Origin: an uncultured Prochlorococcus sp.
Lineage (GTDB): Bacteria; Cyanobacteriota; Cyanobacteriia; PCC-6307; Cyanobiaceae
Assembly (NCBI GenBank): GCA_902518475.1
Contig: CABYGI010000001.1
Coordinates: forward strand, 219,718-283,717
Reading direction: 5' to 3'
Length of the DNA: 64,000 nt
Shown here: in pieces, positions 30,478-42,336 of the stretch
Layout of the letters: each line of letters starts with the position of its first letter
Numbering within the stretch: the stretch's first letter is position 1
The notes under the pieces: model-generated
Databases searched by the model: none
The model's input: the letters and a program-made list of their open reading frames with translations, nothing else
What the model was told of the DNA's origin: nothing
Translations under genes and position numbers: made by a program

Positions 30478-32151
30478 ATGAATAAACTCAGATCATCTGC
30501 AATAACCCAAGGTGTGCAAAGGTCCCCTAATAGATCGATGTTAAGAGCTGTTGGATTTAATGATGAAGATTTTAATAAACCTATTATTGGAGTTGCGAAT
30601 GGATATAGCACCATAACACCATGCAATATGGGTTTAAATAAGTTAGCTCTTAAAGCAGAAGAGTCAATAAAAAGATCAGGTGGAATGCCTCAGATGTTTG
30701 GGACTATAACAGTAAGTGATGGCATTTCTATGGGAACAGAGGGCATGAAATATTCCCTAGTTTCAAGAGAAGTTATTGCTGATTCAATTGAAACAGCATG
30801 CAATGCTCAGAGTATGGATGGAGTACTTGCTATAGGTGGATGTGATAAAAATATGCCGGGTGCCATGATTGCGATTGCAAGAATGAATATTCCCTCAATT
30901 TTCATTTATGGAGGGACAATAAAGCCTGGGAAATTACATGGAGAAGATCTTACTGTTGTTAGTGCATTTGAAGCTGTTGGACAATTAACATCAGGCAAAA
31001 TTAATGAAGAAAGGCTAATCCAAGTTGAGAAAAATTGTATTCCTGGTGCTGGTAGCTGTGGAGGAATGTTTACGGCTAATACAATGTCTGCTGTTATTGA
31101 AGTATTAGGGTTAAGTCTTCCTCACAGTTCCACTATGGCTGCTGAAGATCTTGAAAAAGAACTAAGTGCAGATAAAAGTGCTGAGATATTAGTCTCTGCA
31201 ATAGAAAAAGATATAAGACCTCTAGACCTAATGACAAAGAAAGCATTTGAAAATTCAATTTCAGTAATTATGGCAATTGGCGGATCAACAAATGCGGTAT
31301 TGCACATCTTAGCTATTGCGAATACTGCAGGAATAGATATCAACATTAATGATTTTGAGAGAATCAGACAAAAAGTACCCGTTATTTGTGACCTTAAACC
31401 GAGTGGTAAATATGTGACGGTGGATCTTCATAAGGCAGGTGGGATTCCACAAGTAATGAAAATACTTTTGAATGCAGGATTAATTCATGGCGATTGCAAA
31501 AACATTGAAGGTAAAACCATCTCAGAATACTTACAGAATATTCCAGATAAGCCTCCAACAAATCAAAATGTCATAAAAGACATAGATGACCCTCTTTATA
31601 AAAAAGGACATCTAGCGATATTAAAAGGTAACTTAGCGAGCGAAGGTTCTGTAGCCAAAATTAGCGGAGTGAAAAACCCTGTATTAACAGGTCCCGCAAA
31701 GATTTTTGAAAGTGAAGAAGACTGTTTAAAATCGATATTAAATAACGATATCAAAGCTGGTGATGTTGTTGTTATTAGAAACGAAGGTCCTGTAGGAGGT
31801 CCAGGCATGAGAGAAATGTTAGCTCCAACATCTGCAATTGTTGGTCAAGGGCTAGGAGAGGAAGTGGCTTTAATTACCGATGGCAGATTTAGCGGGGGTA
31901 CCTATGGTCTTGTTGTTGGTCACATAGCTCCAGAGGCTGCTGTAGGAGGAAATATTGCTCTAATAAAACAAGGTGATTTAATCACAGTAGATGCTGTAAA
32001 ACAACTAATTGAAGTTGATTTATCTGACGAAGAATTAGAAAAAAGAAAAAAAGATTGGGTAAAACCTATTCAAAAATACAAAAGAGGAATTCTTTCAAAA
32101 TATTCGAGAATCGTAAGCACATCAAGTTTAGGGGCTGTTACTGATTTATAA
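30478..32151 (+). CDS. ilvD: dihydroxy-acid dehydratase
   Basis: [48 protein letters not shown]. Confidence 0.98.
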   Translation: MNKLRSSAITQGVQRSPNRSMLRAVGFNDEDFNKPIIGVANGYSTITPCNMGLNKLALKAEESIKRSGGMPQMFGTITVSDGISMGTEGMKYSLVSREVIADSIETACNAQSMDGVLAIGGCDKNMPGAMIAIARMNIPSIFIYGGTIKPGKLHGEDLTVVSAFEAVGQLTSGKINEERLIQVEKNCIPGAGSCGGMFTANTMSAVIEVLGLSLPHSSTMAAEDLEKELSADKSAEILVSAIEKDIRPLDLMTKKAFENSISVIMAIGGSTNAVLHILAIANTAGIDININDFERIRQKVPVICDLKPSGKYVTVDLHKAGGIPQVMKILLNAGLIHGDCKNIEGKTISEYLQNIPDKPPTNQNVIKDIDDPLYKKGHLAILKGNLASEGSVAKISGVKNPVLTGPAKIFESEEDCLKSILNNDIKAGDVVVIRNEGPVGGPGMREMLAPTSAIVGQGLGEEVALITDGRFSGGTYGLVVGHIAPEAAVGGNIALIKQGDLITVDAVKQLIEVDLSDEELEKRKKDWVKPIQKYKRGILSKYSRIVSTSSLGAVTDL

Positions 32152-32157
32152 CTCAGC

Positions 32158-32559
32158 TCAAATTTTATTTTCATAATCAATAAAACTTTTTATCCTATTT
32201 GCTAAATTTTCCAATCTAGTGCTGTATTTTGGTGAGTTGCATTTTTTTCCATTATTGCTATCCATCCATAATGTTTTAACACCGCACCATAATATTGGCT
32301 CATCAGGGAAGTTAAGCTTAGAAATTACTAATACCAACTCTTTATTTGATTTAAAAAGTTCTAATTCAAGATCATAAATTTCTAATCTTTTACCTTCTTT
32401 ATCACGACATAAGATATTAACTGTTAAATCAATATCTTCATCTTCGAATTCGTATTCACCATTTATTTTTACTACAGAATGAACAAAAGGTTTATTTGTT
32501 AAATCTGCCGACTTAGCGATTAAGCTCTCTATATTTTTAGGTGGATTTTCAAATAACAC
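32158..32559 (-). CDS. conserved hypothetical protein
   Basis: ORF downstream of and overlapping the CIA30 gene. Confidence 0.55.
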   Translation of the reverse strand: MLFENPPKNIESLIAKSADLTNKPFVHSVVKINGEYEFEDEDIDLTVNILCRDKEGKRLEIYDLELELFKSNKELVLVISKLNFPDEPILWCGVKTLWMDSNNGKKCNSPKYSTRLENLANRIKSFIDYENKI

Positions 32560-33097
32560 TTATTGATTTAATTAAAACTTTTATCGAACCCTGTCTAAAC
32601 TCATTATTAAGTAATCCATCATCACCGAACTTAGAGTGTAGTAGTTGCAATCTTTTAATTTTAGATGGCTTGAATTTAAATGGAAAACGTACTTTATTAG
32701 CTCTTACTGAAGGTTTTAACTCACTAAAAAGAATTTGAACATTTGTTGTCCCGAATTTTTTTGTTGGGAATGATTTAATCCATCTAAGTCCACCCGGAAT
32801 AAATTCGGTTAGCCCTAGTAGATCATCTTCACAAGCGACAGCAAATTTAAAAGTTCTTCCTTGTCCATCAATATTTAATTCAAAGGATGAATACTCAGAT
32901 AAATTTAAAGAAGGTTTATATATAGACGATCTACAACTAACAAATCCTCCTGCTTTCTCGACAATATTACCCTTTAATTTCAACCCCGAATTTGAAATTT
33001 CACAAAAAGCTGAACTTGATCCGCCCATAACAGTATCATTCAATGTTTTCCAACCATCGAACTCCTTTTTCTGGAATAAAAATTTTTTCTTACTCAT
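32549..33097 (-). CDS. CIA30 family protein
   Basis: WKTLNDTVMGGSSSAF; GGFVSCRS; DGQGRTFKF. Confidence 0.85.
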   Translation of the reverse strand: MSKKKFLFQKKEFDGWKTLNDTVMGGSSSAFCEISNSGLKLKGNIVEKAGGFVSCRSSIYKPSLNLSEYSSFELNIDGQGRTFKFAVACEDDLLGLTEFIPGGLRWIKSFPTKKFGTTNVQILFSELKPSVRANKVRFPFKFKPSKIKRLQLLHSKFGDDGLLNNEFRQGSIKVLIKSISVI

Positions 33098-33127
33098 TAT
33101 ATAATTTAAATTATTAATAGACTTTAA

Positions 33128-33865
33128 CTAAATTTCTAATTCTTTTGCTGATTCCTGATCACAAAATATTGAAATTTGATTAATAGATTTTATTAATTTT
33201 GATGGTGTTCTATCTGGTGGCTCTTTTTCATCTAATAACCTCTCAAGAGCAATTCTTTTAGAAGCTCCACTAACTAAAAATACTATCTTTGAAGAAGCTG
33301 AGAAAACTTTTGGAGTTAATGAAATTCTTTTTAAACCTTTACCTTCATTAAAAATAACAAAATCATCTACATTATTATTTTTTTGATAAGGGAATAATGA
33401 GGCTGTATGACCATCGTCTCCAAGACCTAATAATGTTAAATCAAAAGTTGGAGGGTTTGATCCGCATTTTTCAAATAATTTAGAAATAAATTGATTTTTT
33501 GTAGCTTCATCATCAGCATTTAAATCATTGAAAATTTCATAAAAAAAAGCTTTAGATCCAAAATTATTTAATAATGAATGCTTCAACATTAACGAGTTAC
33601 TCAATTCTGAATTTGGATCAACACATCTTTCATCCCCTAAAAAGACATCAACCATATCCCATCTAAGATCACTTTTTGATAAAAGCTTATAGACAGATTT
33701 AGGAGTTGAACCTCCACTTACACAAAATTTGAACCTGTCTTTCTTTTTTAAAGTATGAATAATGTAACTTTCAATAAACTTAAAAACAGCTGTAGATAGC
33801 TCTAACTTGTCTTTGTAAATGTTAAGTGTATATCCATTTTTAACCTTTTCAATCATTTCATCCAT
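33128..33865 (-). CDS. pgl: 6-phosphogluconolactonase
   Basis: VSGGSTPKSVYKLLS; VFLGDERCV; LGLGDDGHTASLFP. Confidence 0.95.
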   Translation of the reverse strand: MDEMIEKVKNGYTLNIYKDKLELSTAVFKFIESYIIHTLKKKDRFKFCVSGGSTPKSVYKLLSKSDLRWDMVDVFLGDERCVDPNSELSNSLMLKHSLLNNFGSKAFFYEIFNDLNADDEATKNQFISKLFEKCGSNPPTFDLTLLGLGDDGHTASLFPYQKNNNVDDFVIFNEGKGLKRISLTPKVFSASSKIVFLVSGASKRIALERLLDEKEPPDRTPSKLIKSINQISIFCDQESAKELEI

Positions 33866-35271
33866 TCAGTATGAAAACTACCTTTCTTATCAATTCTTTC
33901 ATATGTATGCGAGCCAAAACAGTCTCTCATTGCCTGAACAAGGTTCTGAGGAAGTCTATTGGTTCTATAACTATTCAAATAATCTAAGGTACTGGATAGG
34001 CATGGGACTGGTATACCAGCTTTTGTGGATAAAGAAACAACTTTAGCTAAGTTATCTAATCTTGTCGCAATTTCATTATTGAACCAATCATCAAAAATTA
34101 AATTTTTTAGATTAGGATCTTTGTTATAAGCATCTTGAATTTTACTTAATAATTTTGATCTAATTATGCAACCACCTTTCCATATTTGAGCAATTGACGG
34201 CATATTCAAACCATAGTCATATACTGCAGATGCTTCTCTTAAAATATCCATGCCTTGTGCATAGCTAGCTATTGTGGCAAGGACTACAGCATCAAATAAA
34301 GGTTTCATTCCATCTGATATATTTCCTAAATCAAAATCCTCTATCTCTTTAGATGGAATAGTTTTTTCAATCTCACTACGTTGCTCTTTTAAAGAACTCA
34401 TCACTCTTGCATTTAAAGATGCATAAATAGTTGGGACTGATACCCCCAGTTCTAGAGCACTTACAACAGTCCATAACCCTGTACCTTTCTGGCCAGCTTT
34501 ATCTAATATTTTTTCCACGACATCATCTCCAGTTATCTCATCTTTTGTATTTAGACAAATCTCTGTTATCTCAACAAGATAAGAAGCTAATTCATCAGTA
34601 TTATTCCAAATACCAAATACCTCTGACATTTGCTGACCGTTCATACCTTTGACTCTCTTCATAAGGTCATAAGCTTCTGCAAGTATTTGTTCAATTCCAT
34701 ATTCAATTCCGTTATGGACAGTTTTCACAAAATGTCCTGAGCCTCCTGGTCCAACATATGCGACACATGGTCCATCTTCAACTTTGGCAGCCATTTTTGT
34801 TAATAAGCTTTCTATTGCATCATATGAAGCCTTAGTACCTCCGGGCATCATACTTGGACCCTCTAAAGCTCCTTTGGCCCCTCCAGAGACTCCCATTCCA
34901 ATGTATCCAAAACTTTTACTTTCAAGAGTATTCACCCTTCTTTCTGTATCTTTAAATTGAGAGTTGCCGCCATCTATTAATAAATCTCCTTCCTCGAGAT
35001 ATCCAGAAATATTATCAATGACAGCATCTGTTGCGGGCCCTGCTTTTACCATCATTAGAATTCTTCTTGGTCTCTCTAGCTTATTAACAAATTCTTGAAG
35101 AGTTTCAGCTCCTTCTATATTCTTCCCAAGGCCACGACCTTGTAAAAATTCCTCGGTTTTTGAGTAAGTCCTATTAAAAACTACACTAGAAAATCCATTT
35201 CTCTCTGCGTTAAGAACTAAATTTTCGCCCATAACACCAAGACCTATTAAACCAAAATGTGCCTTGGACAT
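33853..35271 (-). CDS. gnd: 6-phosphogluconate dehydrogenase, decarboxylating
   Basis: GLIGLGVMGENL; IGMGVSGGAKGALEGPSMMPGG; GSGHFVKTVHNGIEYG. Confidence 0.98.
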   Translation of the reverse strand: MSKAHFGLIGLGVMGENLVLNAERNGFSSVVFNRTYSKTEEFLQGRGLGKNIEGAETLQEFVNKLERPRRILMMVKAGPATDAVIDNISGYLEEGDLLIDGGNSQFKDTERRVNTLESKSFGYIGMGVSGGAKGALEGPSMMPGGTKASYDAIESLLTKMAAKVEDGPCVAYVGPGGSGHFVKTVHNGIEYGIEQILAEAYDLMKRVKGMNGQQMSEVFGIWNNTDELASYLVEITEICLNTKDEITGDDVVEKILDKAGQKGTGLWTVVSALELGVSVPTIYASLNARVMSSLKEQRSEIEKTIPSKEIEDFDLGNISDGMKPLFDAVVLATIASYAQGMDILREASAVYDYGLNMPSIAQIWKGGCIIRSKLLSKIQDAYNKDPNLKNLIFDDWFNNEIATRLDNLAKVVSLSTKAGIPVPCLSSTLDYLNSYRTNRLPQNLVQAMRDCFGSHTYERIDKKGSFHTEWMK

Positions 35272-35366
35272 AAAAAATTAAAAAACTCAATAAATACAGT
35301 GTGCCTGCAACTCAACAAAATTGCTCAAAAAAAATACTTATGTCAGCGAAAAATGATGGAAAAGAT

Positions 35367-36662
35367 TTAAATAACAGTTCCGTTTGCAATGGTTGCATTT
35401 TTAACTACTACAACAATTCCATTTCTTATATAAAAGCCTAATTCTGGCTTATCTGCTTCTTCTACTCGATCTTTATTAATGATCACGACATTATCGCCAA
35501 TTCTTGTATTCTTATCAAGTATTGCTCTTTTTACAGTAGTCCCTTCACCTACTCCAAGAGGCGTTCCGCCCCCTTTTCTTAATTCAATCCTCTCTTCAGG
35601 GGATTCAAAGAAATCAGCTCCCATAACAAGAGTATCCTCAAGAACCGAGTCACTTTCAATCCTGCTTCTTACACCTAAAACACAATGTAAAATACTGCAT
35701 GACTTCAAGATTGTACCTTCACAAACAATGGAATCAGTAATTTGAGCATCTACAAGTTTAGAAGGCGGTAAAAATCTAGGTCTAGTATAAATTGGAAATT
35801 TCTCATCATAAAAACTAAATGGAGGTTTTGGCTGCTCAGTCAATGCAAGGTTTGACTCAAAGAATGCCCCAATTGTGCCGATATCTTCCCAATAATCATC
35901 GAATACATAACTTTTAAGAGTATCGCCTCTATTGAGGGCTTCTGGAATTATGTCCTTACCAAAATCCGTATAATTAGGAAATTTATTTAGAAGATCGAAG
36001 AGAGTATTTCTGCTAAAAACGTAAATCCCCATAGAGGCTAGATATGGTTTTTCGGCAGCTGACTCCTTACTTAATCCAAATTTTGAAGTATCTACTGCCA
36101 TAGCCTTCAACTTCTCTCCTGTAGGCTTTTCACTAAATTCTTTTATATTTCCTACATCATCGGTTCTCATTAGGCCAAAACCTTCTGCTTGAGCTTCATC
36201 AACAGGCAAAGCTGCAACAGTTAAATCAGCACCATTATCTCTATGATGTTGAACAAATAAACTGTAGTCCATTCTGTACAGTTGATCGCCTGACAATATT
36301 AAATATTCATCAACATCCCATTCTTGAAATAACCATTGGTATTTTCTTACAGCATCAGCAGTACCTTCAAACCATTTAGGGCTATCAGGAGTCTGTTGCG
36401 CGGCCAAAACCTCCACAAAACCTTGGCCGAAAGGGCCATTTAAATTATAGGTTCTCCCTATATGTCTATTTAGAGATGCACTATTGAACTGGGTCAATAC
36501 GTACATTTTTTCAATGCCTGAATTTATACAATTACTAATTGGGATATCTATTAAACGATACTTACCTGCCAAAGGTACAGCAGGTTTAGCCCTCATTTTT
36601 GTTAAAGGGTAAAGTCTAGAACCTTTTCCTCCCCCGAGGATTATGGCCAACACACGCTTCAT
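35367..36662 (-). CDS. glgC: glucose-1-phosphate adenylyltransferase
   Basis: [38 protein letters not shown]. Confidence 0.98.
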   Translation of the reverse strand: MKRVLAIILGGGKGSRLYPLTKMRAKPAVPLAGKYRLIDIPISNCINSGIEKMYVLTQFNSASLNRHIGRTYNLNGPFGQGFVEVLAAQQTPDSPKWFEGTADAVRKYQWLFQEWDVDEYLILSGDQLYRMDYSLFVQHHRDNGADLTVAALPVDEAQAEGFGLMRTDDVGNIKEFSEKPTGEKLKAMAVDTSKFGLSKESAAEKPYLASMGIYVFSRNTLFDLLNKFPNYTDFGKDIIPEALNRGDTLKSYVFDDYWEDIGTIGAFFESNLALTEQPKPPFSFYDEKFPIYTRPRFLPPSKLVDAQITDSIVCEGTILKSCSILHCVLGVRSRIESDSVLEDTLVMGADFFESPEERIELRKGGGTPLGVGEGTTVKRAILDKNTRIGDNVVIINKDRVEEADKPELGFYIRNGIVVVVKNATIANGTVI

Positions 36663-36792
36663 TCAATCTAATGGAGGTACATATACAACTACTTAAAGTA
36701 ACTGATTATGGGCATATTTAGAAATACAAATGGTCAGTTTACAAAGGTTTTTCGATAAATCACTGGAAAAACTTAATATAAATCAAAAAAAG

Positions 36793-38103
36793 TTAGTTAT
36801 TTTTATCCTCTTCTACCAAAGAAAACAATTTTTCAACAATTTTCAAAGAAACTTGTCTTTCTTCTCTTGATTGAGGACTTCTCAACTTGGTGACCGGCGT
36901 ATGAAGTATTTTATTAATTATTCCTTTAGTTAGAGCTTCCACAACTTTTCTTTCTCTAGCCGAAAAATCTGGTCCCATTCTGCTAAGTGCTTTTTGCAAT
37001 TCCTCTTTTCTAATTAACTCCAAATCTGATCTAAGTTTATTAATTACTGGAACGGCCTCTAAACTTGCCCACCATTCTAGAAAAATGATTCTTTCTTCTT
37101 CTACTAAAGATTCCGCTTCCTTTGCTATTTTCTGTCTAAATTCTTGATTTCTTGAAACAACCTCTTGTAAGTCATCAACATCGAATGATTTTACAAATTC
37201 ATGTTGTTTGACATCATTAGATATATTCCTCGGTACACCAATATCAATAAATTTAAGTCTATTACTCAAATTTATTTTTTCAATTTTTGTGAGATCAATA
37301 ATTGGCTCTTCAGAAGCAGTACTTGTGAAAACAAGCGAAGATAATGATATGTTTTCTTCTAATTCGTTTAACCCTTTACAATCAATCTCTAAATCAGGGA
37401 AGTCTTGAGCAAGATTTAATGCTCTATCAATATTTCTATTTAAAAGGATAAGCTTATGGCATCCTTTTGATTTTAAATGAGTTATTAAAAGCCTACTCAT
37501 TCGTCCTGCGCCCACAACAAGAACGTTCTCTGATTCCAAACTTACAAGATTATCAAAACCCTTTTCTTGTCCAATTTTTAATTGCGCTAGTTCTACCGCT
37601 GCTGAACTGATTGACACAGCTCCAGTTCCTAAATTTGTTTCGGATCTTACTTTTTTACCTGTACTAACTGATTGAGTTAATAATCTATTAAGAATTGGTC
37701 CAGTAGATTGATTCTCTTGACCTAATCTCATCATTTTTTTTACTTGCGAAAGGATTTGTCCTTCCCCTAAAACGAGGCTATCGAGTCCTGCCGAGACTTT
37801 CATCAAATGCAAAACTGCTTCTTCCTGTCTAAGGCAAAAAAGATGTGGATTTAAATCTTCAAAAAGAATTCCAGAATATTCTGATATGAATTCTTTAATA
37901 GATGAAATTCCAGTATTTTTATCCTTTACTAACGCATATATTTCCAGTCTATTACAAGTACTTAAAATTGACACCTCTAATACATCAGAGAAAGCTTTTA
38001 ATGCTTTCAATGACTCTGTTATAGATTGGTCTGGAATACTTAACTTCTCACGCACTTCGACAGGTGCCGTGCGATGACTCAGTCCGACGACAACAATATG
38101 CAT
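36793..38103 (-). CDS. hemA: glutamyl-tRNA reductase
   Basis: GLSHRTAPVEVREKL; LSTCNRLEIYA; LGEGQILSQVK. Confidence 0.98.
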   Translation of the reverse strand: MHIVVVGLSHRTAPVEVREKLSIPDQSITESLKALKAFSDVLEVSILSTCNRLEIYALVKDKNTGISSIKEFISEYSGILFEDLNPHLFCLRQEEAVLHLMKVSAGLDSLVLGEGQILSQVKKMMRLGQENQSTGPILNRLLTQSVSTGKKVRSETNLGTGAVSISSAAVELAQLKIGQEKGFDNLVSLESENVLVVGAGRMSRLLITHLKSKGCHKLILLNRNIDRALNLAQDFPDLEIDCKGLNELEENISLSSLVFTSTASEEPIIDLTKIEKINLSNRLKFIDIGVPRNISNDVKQHEFVKSFDVDDLQEVVSRNQEFRQKIAKEAESLVEEERIIFLEWWASLEAVPVINKLRSDLELIRKEELQKALSRMGPDFSARERKVVEALTKGIINKILHTPVTKLRSPQSREERQVSLKIVEKLFSLVEEDKNN

Positions 38104-38121
38104 AAAATCAAAAGTGAATTT

Positions 38122-39123
38122 TTAAAGGCTGATACTCTTAGCACCATCTTTTATATGGACAGTATTTGTGAACCTTGCAGTACTATCTAATGTACTAATA
38201 ACTAGACTACTTGTTCTAACACAATCCCTTTCAAATTTAACTCCGTCAAATAATAATCCATCAGTTATGCCACTTCCAGCGAAAACAACATTTTCTCCAG
38301 ATGCCAATTCATTCGCTTCATAGATTTTATCTATATCTGTTATGCCCATTTCATTAAGACGTTTTATATTTCCTTCTTTTGTGTAATCAGCCCATTCAGA
38401 AGTTTGAGCGATTGCTGGATCATAAATTAGTTGTCCTTGAAAGTGTCCACCGAGAGCTCTCATTGCAGCAGCTGAAATGACACCCTCTGGAGCTGCACCT
38501 ATACCCATCAAGCAATGTGTTCCAGTACCTGCAAAACCACATGCAATCGCAGCTTGAACATCACCATCAGAAATCGGTTGTACTTTTGCACCACATCCTC
38601 GAATCTCTTTAATTAAATCTTTATGCCTAGTTCTATCCATCACAACTACAGTAAGCTCATCAATAGAAAGGCCCAAGCAATCACTTAGTATCTTCAAGTT
38701 TTCAGTAGCTGAATTTCTAATATCTACTTTACCTTTGGCCGCAGGAGGCGCTGCTAATTTGTTCATGTAAAAATCAGGCGCATTGAAAAGACCACCCGTA
38801 TCAGAGGCAGCTAAAACCGCCATAGAACCTCTTTGATTATTCGCACAAAGATTTGTTCCTTCACAAGGATCTACTGCAAAGTCAACCCCTGGGCCATTTC
38901 CACTACCAACCTCTTCACCTATATAAAGCATAGGTGCTTCATCTCTTTCACCTTCTCCAATAACAATTTTCCCTTTCATTTCAATTTTGCCCATTCGCAA
39001 TCTCATTGCTTCTACAGCTGCAGCATCAGCTTCATCTTTTTGACCTAGTCCTGTTAGTTTTGCTGAAGCAATAGCTGCTTGCTCGACAACTTCGAGAATT
39101 TCTTGAATTAAAGTTTGATTCAC
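38122..39123 (-). CDS. glpX: class II fructose-1,6/sedoheptulose-1,7-bisphosphatase
   Basis: [43 protein letters not shown]. Confidence 0.97.
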   Translation of the reverse strand: MNQTLIQEILEVVEQAAIASAKLTGLGQKDEADAAAVEAMRLRMGKIEMKGKIVIGEGERDEAPMLYIGEEVGSGNGPGVDFAVDPCEGTNLCANNQRGSMAVLAASDTGGLFNAPDFYMNKLAAPPAAKGKVDIRNSATENLKILSDCLGLSIDELTVVVMDRTRHKDLIKEIRGCGAKVQPISDGDVQAAIACGFAGTGTHCLMGIGAAPEGVISAAAMRALGGHFQGQLIYDPAIAQTSEWADYTKEGNIKRLNEMGITDIDKIYEANELASGENVVFAGSGITDGLLFDGVKFERDCVRTSSLVISTLDSTARFTNTVHIKDGAKSISL

Positions 39124-39310
39124 AATTAAATTTTGAGGATTTTCTTAAAGGGTTTTGAGTATGATCTCATAAAAAATGTCATTTTTTATAAGAATTATTA
39201 TGCTAGTAAGCTTTTTTTAACTCTTTACAGCAGATACTTTATCAGGCCGTGACTTGAAATTAGGAATAAACAACTAAATATAGTATCTTTATTAAATATT
39301 TAAAAATTAA

Positions 39311-40069
39311 ATGACTGAGTCAAATCAAACAATTTTAGCTGGTGTTAATAGACCAATTCAGATAATTCCTTCAGTTTTACCTGCAGATTGGGCAAATATG
39401 GGGGCATGTGTGAAGGAGCTCGAGGAAGCTGGGGTCGATAGAATTCAATTTGATGTAATGGATGGGAATTTCGTGCCAAATCTTACATTCGGTCCTGAAA
39501 TGATTGCGGCATGCAGGAAATATTGCAATGTCCCTTTTGAAACTCAATTAATGGTGAGTCAATACAACTGTGAAACTATGCTTGAATCTTATGTAAACGC
39601 TACAAAGGGAGCGAATGGTGAACCAGGAGTAGTAATAGCTCATGCCGAAGCTAATATTCATTTACATAGAGTTCTCGGAAGAATAAGGGATTTAGGAGGA
39701 TCTCCTTCTGTTGCATTAAACCCTCATACTCCTTTTGAAATGATTAAAAACATTATGGATATGGTTGATCATGTTTTGGTTATGACGGTTAATCCAGGAT
39801 TTGGTGGACAAGCTTATATACCAACAATGCTTAATAAAATTAGAGAAATAAGAAACTTTGTTATCGAAAAAAACTTAAATGTCGACATTGAAGTTGATGG
39901 GGGAATAAAAGCAAATTGGACTATTTCACAATGTGCAGATGCTGGAGCTAATTGTTTTATTGCGGGTAGTGGAATGTTTGCTTACCCAACATTAAAAGAG
40001 GGATGTGATGACTTGAGAAAAGTTGCACAAGAAGCTCAAAAGGGGAATGTTCTTTCTGAACCTCAATAA
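39311..40069 (+). CDS. rpe: ribulose-phosphate 3-epimerase
   Basis: IIPSVLPADWANMG; FDVMDGNFVPNLTFGPEM; VNPGFGGQAYIP. Confidence 0.97.
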   Translation: MTESNQTILAGVNRPIQIIPSVLPADWANMGACVKELEEAGVDRIQFDVMDGNFVPNLTFGPEMIAACRKYCNVPFETQLMVSQYNCETMLESYVNATKGANGEPGVVIAHAEANIHLHRVLGRIRDLGGSPSVALNPHTPFEMIKNIMDMVDHVLVMTVNPGFGGQAYIPTMLNKIREIRNFVIEKNLNVDIEVDGGIKANWTISQCADAGANCFIAGSGMFAYPTLKEGCDDLRKVAQEAQKGNVLSEPQ

Positions 40070-40096
40070 ATATAAATATTTCGTGAGATTAACAAG

Positions 40097-41026
40097 TCAC
40101 CCAAATATCCAGCCATAACTATGTAACCCTATTCCTAAGAAATTTACTCCTAAATAACATACTAAAACTACTAAAAACCCTGTAGATGCTAATAATGCTG
40201 GTCTACGTCCTTGCCAACCCTTGCTTATTCTCATATGCAGATAAGCGGCATAAAATAACCATGAGATAAATGCCCATGTTTCTTTTGGATCCCAACTCCA
40301 CCATGTACCCCAAGCCTCATTAGCCCAGACCGCACCTGAAATTAAACCAAGAGTTAAAAGAACAAAGCCGATTAATATAGAACGATAACTTAATGTATCT
40401 AATTCTTCTGAATGAGAAAATTCAATAGTTTCAACTAAATCATTTACAGGATAGCTGTTTGAAAGTTTAAATCCTCCTATACCTGTAGAACTACTTCTGA
40501 TTTGAAGCGGCTTATTTTTATTAATAAACAAAACAGACATTGAAAGTAAAGAACCTATAATTAATGCTGCATAACTAAGCATTACGACACTAACATGCAT
40601 TACTAACCAACTAGACCTTAAAGCTGGAACTAAGTTGGACGATAATTTCAAATCCTCAGGTAAAACAAAACAAGCAAAGGCCACAGTCAGTAACTCAATA
40701 GGTATAGCAATTGAGGGAATTATTGGAGCTTTGTATTCTCTTTCAACCATTAGTTGACCTAATGTGATACCCCAAGTAAGGAAATAAAGAGATTCATACA
40801 AATTGCTGATTGGAAAGTGCCCAGAAATTGACCACCTAAAAAGTAATTGTAATGTTATCAATAAGTTCACTAAAATCGTAATAAGTCTTACAGCAGAAGA
40901 AGACTTTTTTTTAAAAACTGCACCCAAAGATATTGGTAAGTTAATTAATAAAAAATAAAAAACTAAAAGACCTAAAACTGAAACCGGTTCATATATTAAA
41001 TTTTTAAAAAAATTATCTAGTATCAT
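40097..41026 (-). CDS. ccsA: cytochrome c biogenesis protein CcsA (ResC)
   Basis: Multi-TM; WANEAWGTWWSWDPKETWAFISWLFYAAYLH. Confidence 0.95.
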   Translation of the reverse strand: MILDNFFKNLIYEPVSVLGLLVFYFLLINLPISLGAVFKKKSSSAVRLITILVNLLITLQLLFRWSISGHFPISNLYESLYFLTWGITLGQLMVEREYKAPIIPSIAIPIELLTVAFACFVLPEDLKLSSNLVPALRSSWLVMHVSVVMLSYAALIIGSLLSMSVLFINKNKPLQIRSSSTGIGGFKLSNSYPVNDLVETIEFSHSEELDTLSYRSILIGFVLLTLGLISGAVWANEAWGTWWSWDPKETWAFISWLFYAAYLHMRISKGWQGRRPALLASTGFLVVLVCYLGVNFLGIGLHSYGWIFG

Positions 41027-41139
41027 TTCTTGAAATTTCTCAAGTTTTAATATTCTATGACAACCAAATAATAATTAAAATCATTCTTATATGAGTAAAT
41101 CTTTAATAATAAAGTTTTAATTTATTTTAAAAAAGCATT

Positions 41140-41868
41140 TCAAAGTTTGAAATTATCTCCTAAATAATACTTCTTGACTATTGGATTATCAGCTAATTCA
41201 CTTGATGATCCTTTAGCTAAAATTTTTCCCTCACTTAATACATATGATTTGTTAGTAATTAAAAGGGTTTCCCTTACATTGTGGTCTGTAATGAGGATCC
41301 CTACTCCAACACTACTTAGTTTAATAATTAGTTTCTTCAAATCATTAACAGCTAGAGGATCAATCCCAGCAAATGGTTCGTCCAATAGCAAATATTTAGG
41401 TCCTTTTCTACCTACACTTAGAGCTCTTGCTATTTCACATCTCCTCCTCTCTCCTCCTGAGAGTTGATAACCATATTTATCTACAAAATTATTTAAATTA
41501 AATTCATTAATTAGTTGTTCTCTTCTATTCCTAATCGCTGCTCTACTATAAGATGAATTCTGCAAAGCCAAATCTATATTATCTTTGACAGTAAGGTCTC
41601 TAAATATACTTGCTTCCTGAGTTAAATAACCCAAACCAAGTCTTGATCTAATTGGAAGAGTAAGATTAGTTATGTTTTTACCATTCATTAAAATAACACC
41701 TTTATCAGGTTTTATATTCCCAACTGCAAGATTAAAAGTGGTAGTTTTCCCAGCACCATTAGGTCCCATCAACCCTACAACTTCCCCTGGATTAACAGTT
41801 ATAGAAACATCATTTACGATTAATCTTCCTTTAATTGAAAGGGATACGTTATGAATTTTTAGGTTCAT
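41140..41868 (-). CDS. lptB: LPS export ABC transporter ATP-binding protein
   Basis: GPNGAGKTTTF; GLGYLTQEASIFRDLTVKDNI; LSGGERRR; LLLDEPFAGIDP. Confidence 0.93.
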   Translation of the reverse strand: MNLKIHNVSLSIKGRLIVNDVSITVNPGEVVGLMGPNGAGKTTTFNLAVGNIKPDKGVILMNGKNITNLTLPIRSRLGLGYLTQEASIFRDLTVKDNIDLALQNSSYSRAAIRNRREQLINEFNLNNFVDKYGYQLSGGERRRCEIARALSVGRKGPKYLLLDEPFAGIDPLAVNDLKKLIIKLSSVGVGILITDHNVRETLLITNKSYVLSEGKILAKGSSSELADNPIVKKYYLGDNFKL

Positions 41869-41953
41869 TTTCCTACCGATCGATTAGTTTTCTTTTTTTC
41901 TAAAAAAAGATATAAAAATAAAAATTTGATTGAAGATAAAGTAAAATTCATAT

Positions 41954-42325
41954 TCATAAAAGAGGTTTCAAAAAAGGCTTATCGTTCTCATTTAATGGCT
42001 CTTTATATTGTAATTTCCTCAATAATTTTTCCAAACATCCACAGAAGGATTCTAGATCAATCCCTAAATTAATCTTGGTTCTAGTTTTTATTCTACCTAA
42101 ACCCTCTCCAAGCAAAATAGTTGCTCCATTTAAATTTCCCTTACTTAAGTGAAACTGAGAAACAGATACTTGTAAAATTCCCTGGATAACCTGTCTTTCG
42201 TCACCATCAACAGAAATCCATATTTCTTCAAAAGCATCATGAGCCTCATACCATTCATGATTGTTAAAAAGATTTAATGCAGTAAAAAGGGATTCTTTAA
42301 AACTATTTGTACTTTCTTCATTCAT
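41954..42325 (-). CDS. DUF309 family protein
   Basis: FNNHEWYEAHDAFEEIW...QGILQVSVSQFHLSKGN. Confidence 0.85.
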   Translation of the reverse strand: MNEESTNSFKESLFTALNLFNNHEWYEAHDAFEEIWISVDGDERQVIQGILQVSVSQFHLSKGNLNGATILLGEGLGRIKTRTKINLGIDLESFCGCLEKLLRKLQYKEPLNENDKPFLKPLL

Positions 42326-42336
42326 GAAACTAATTA

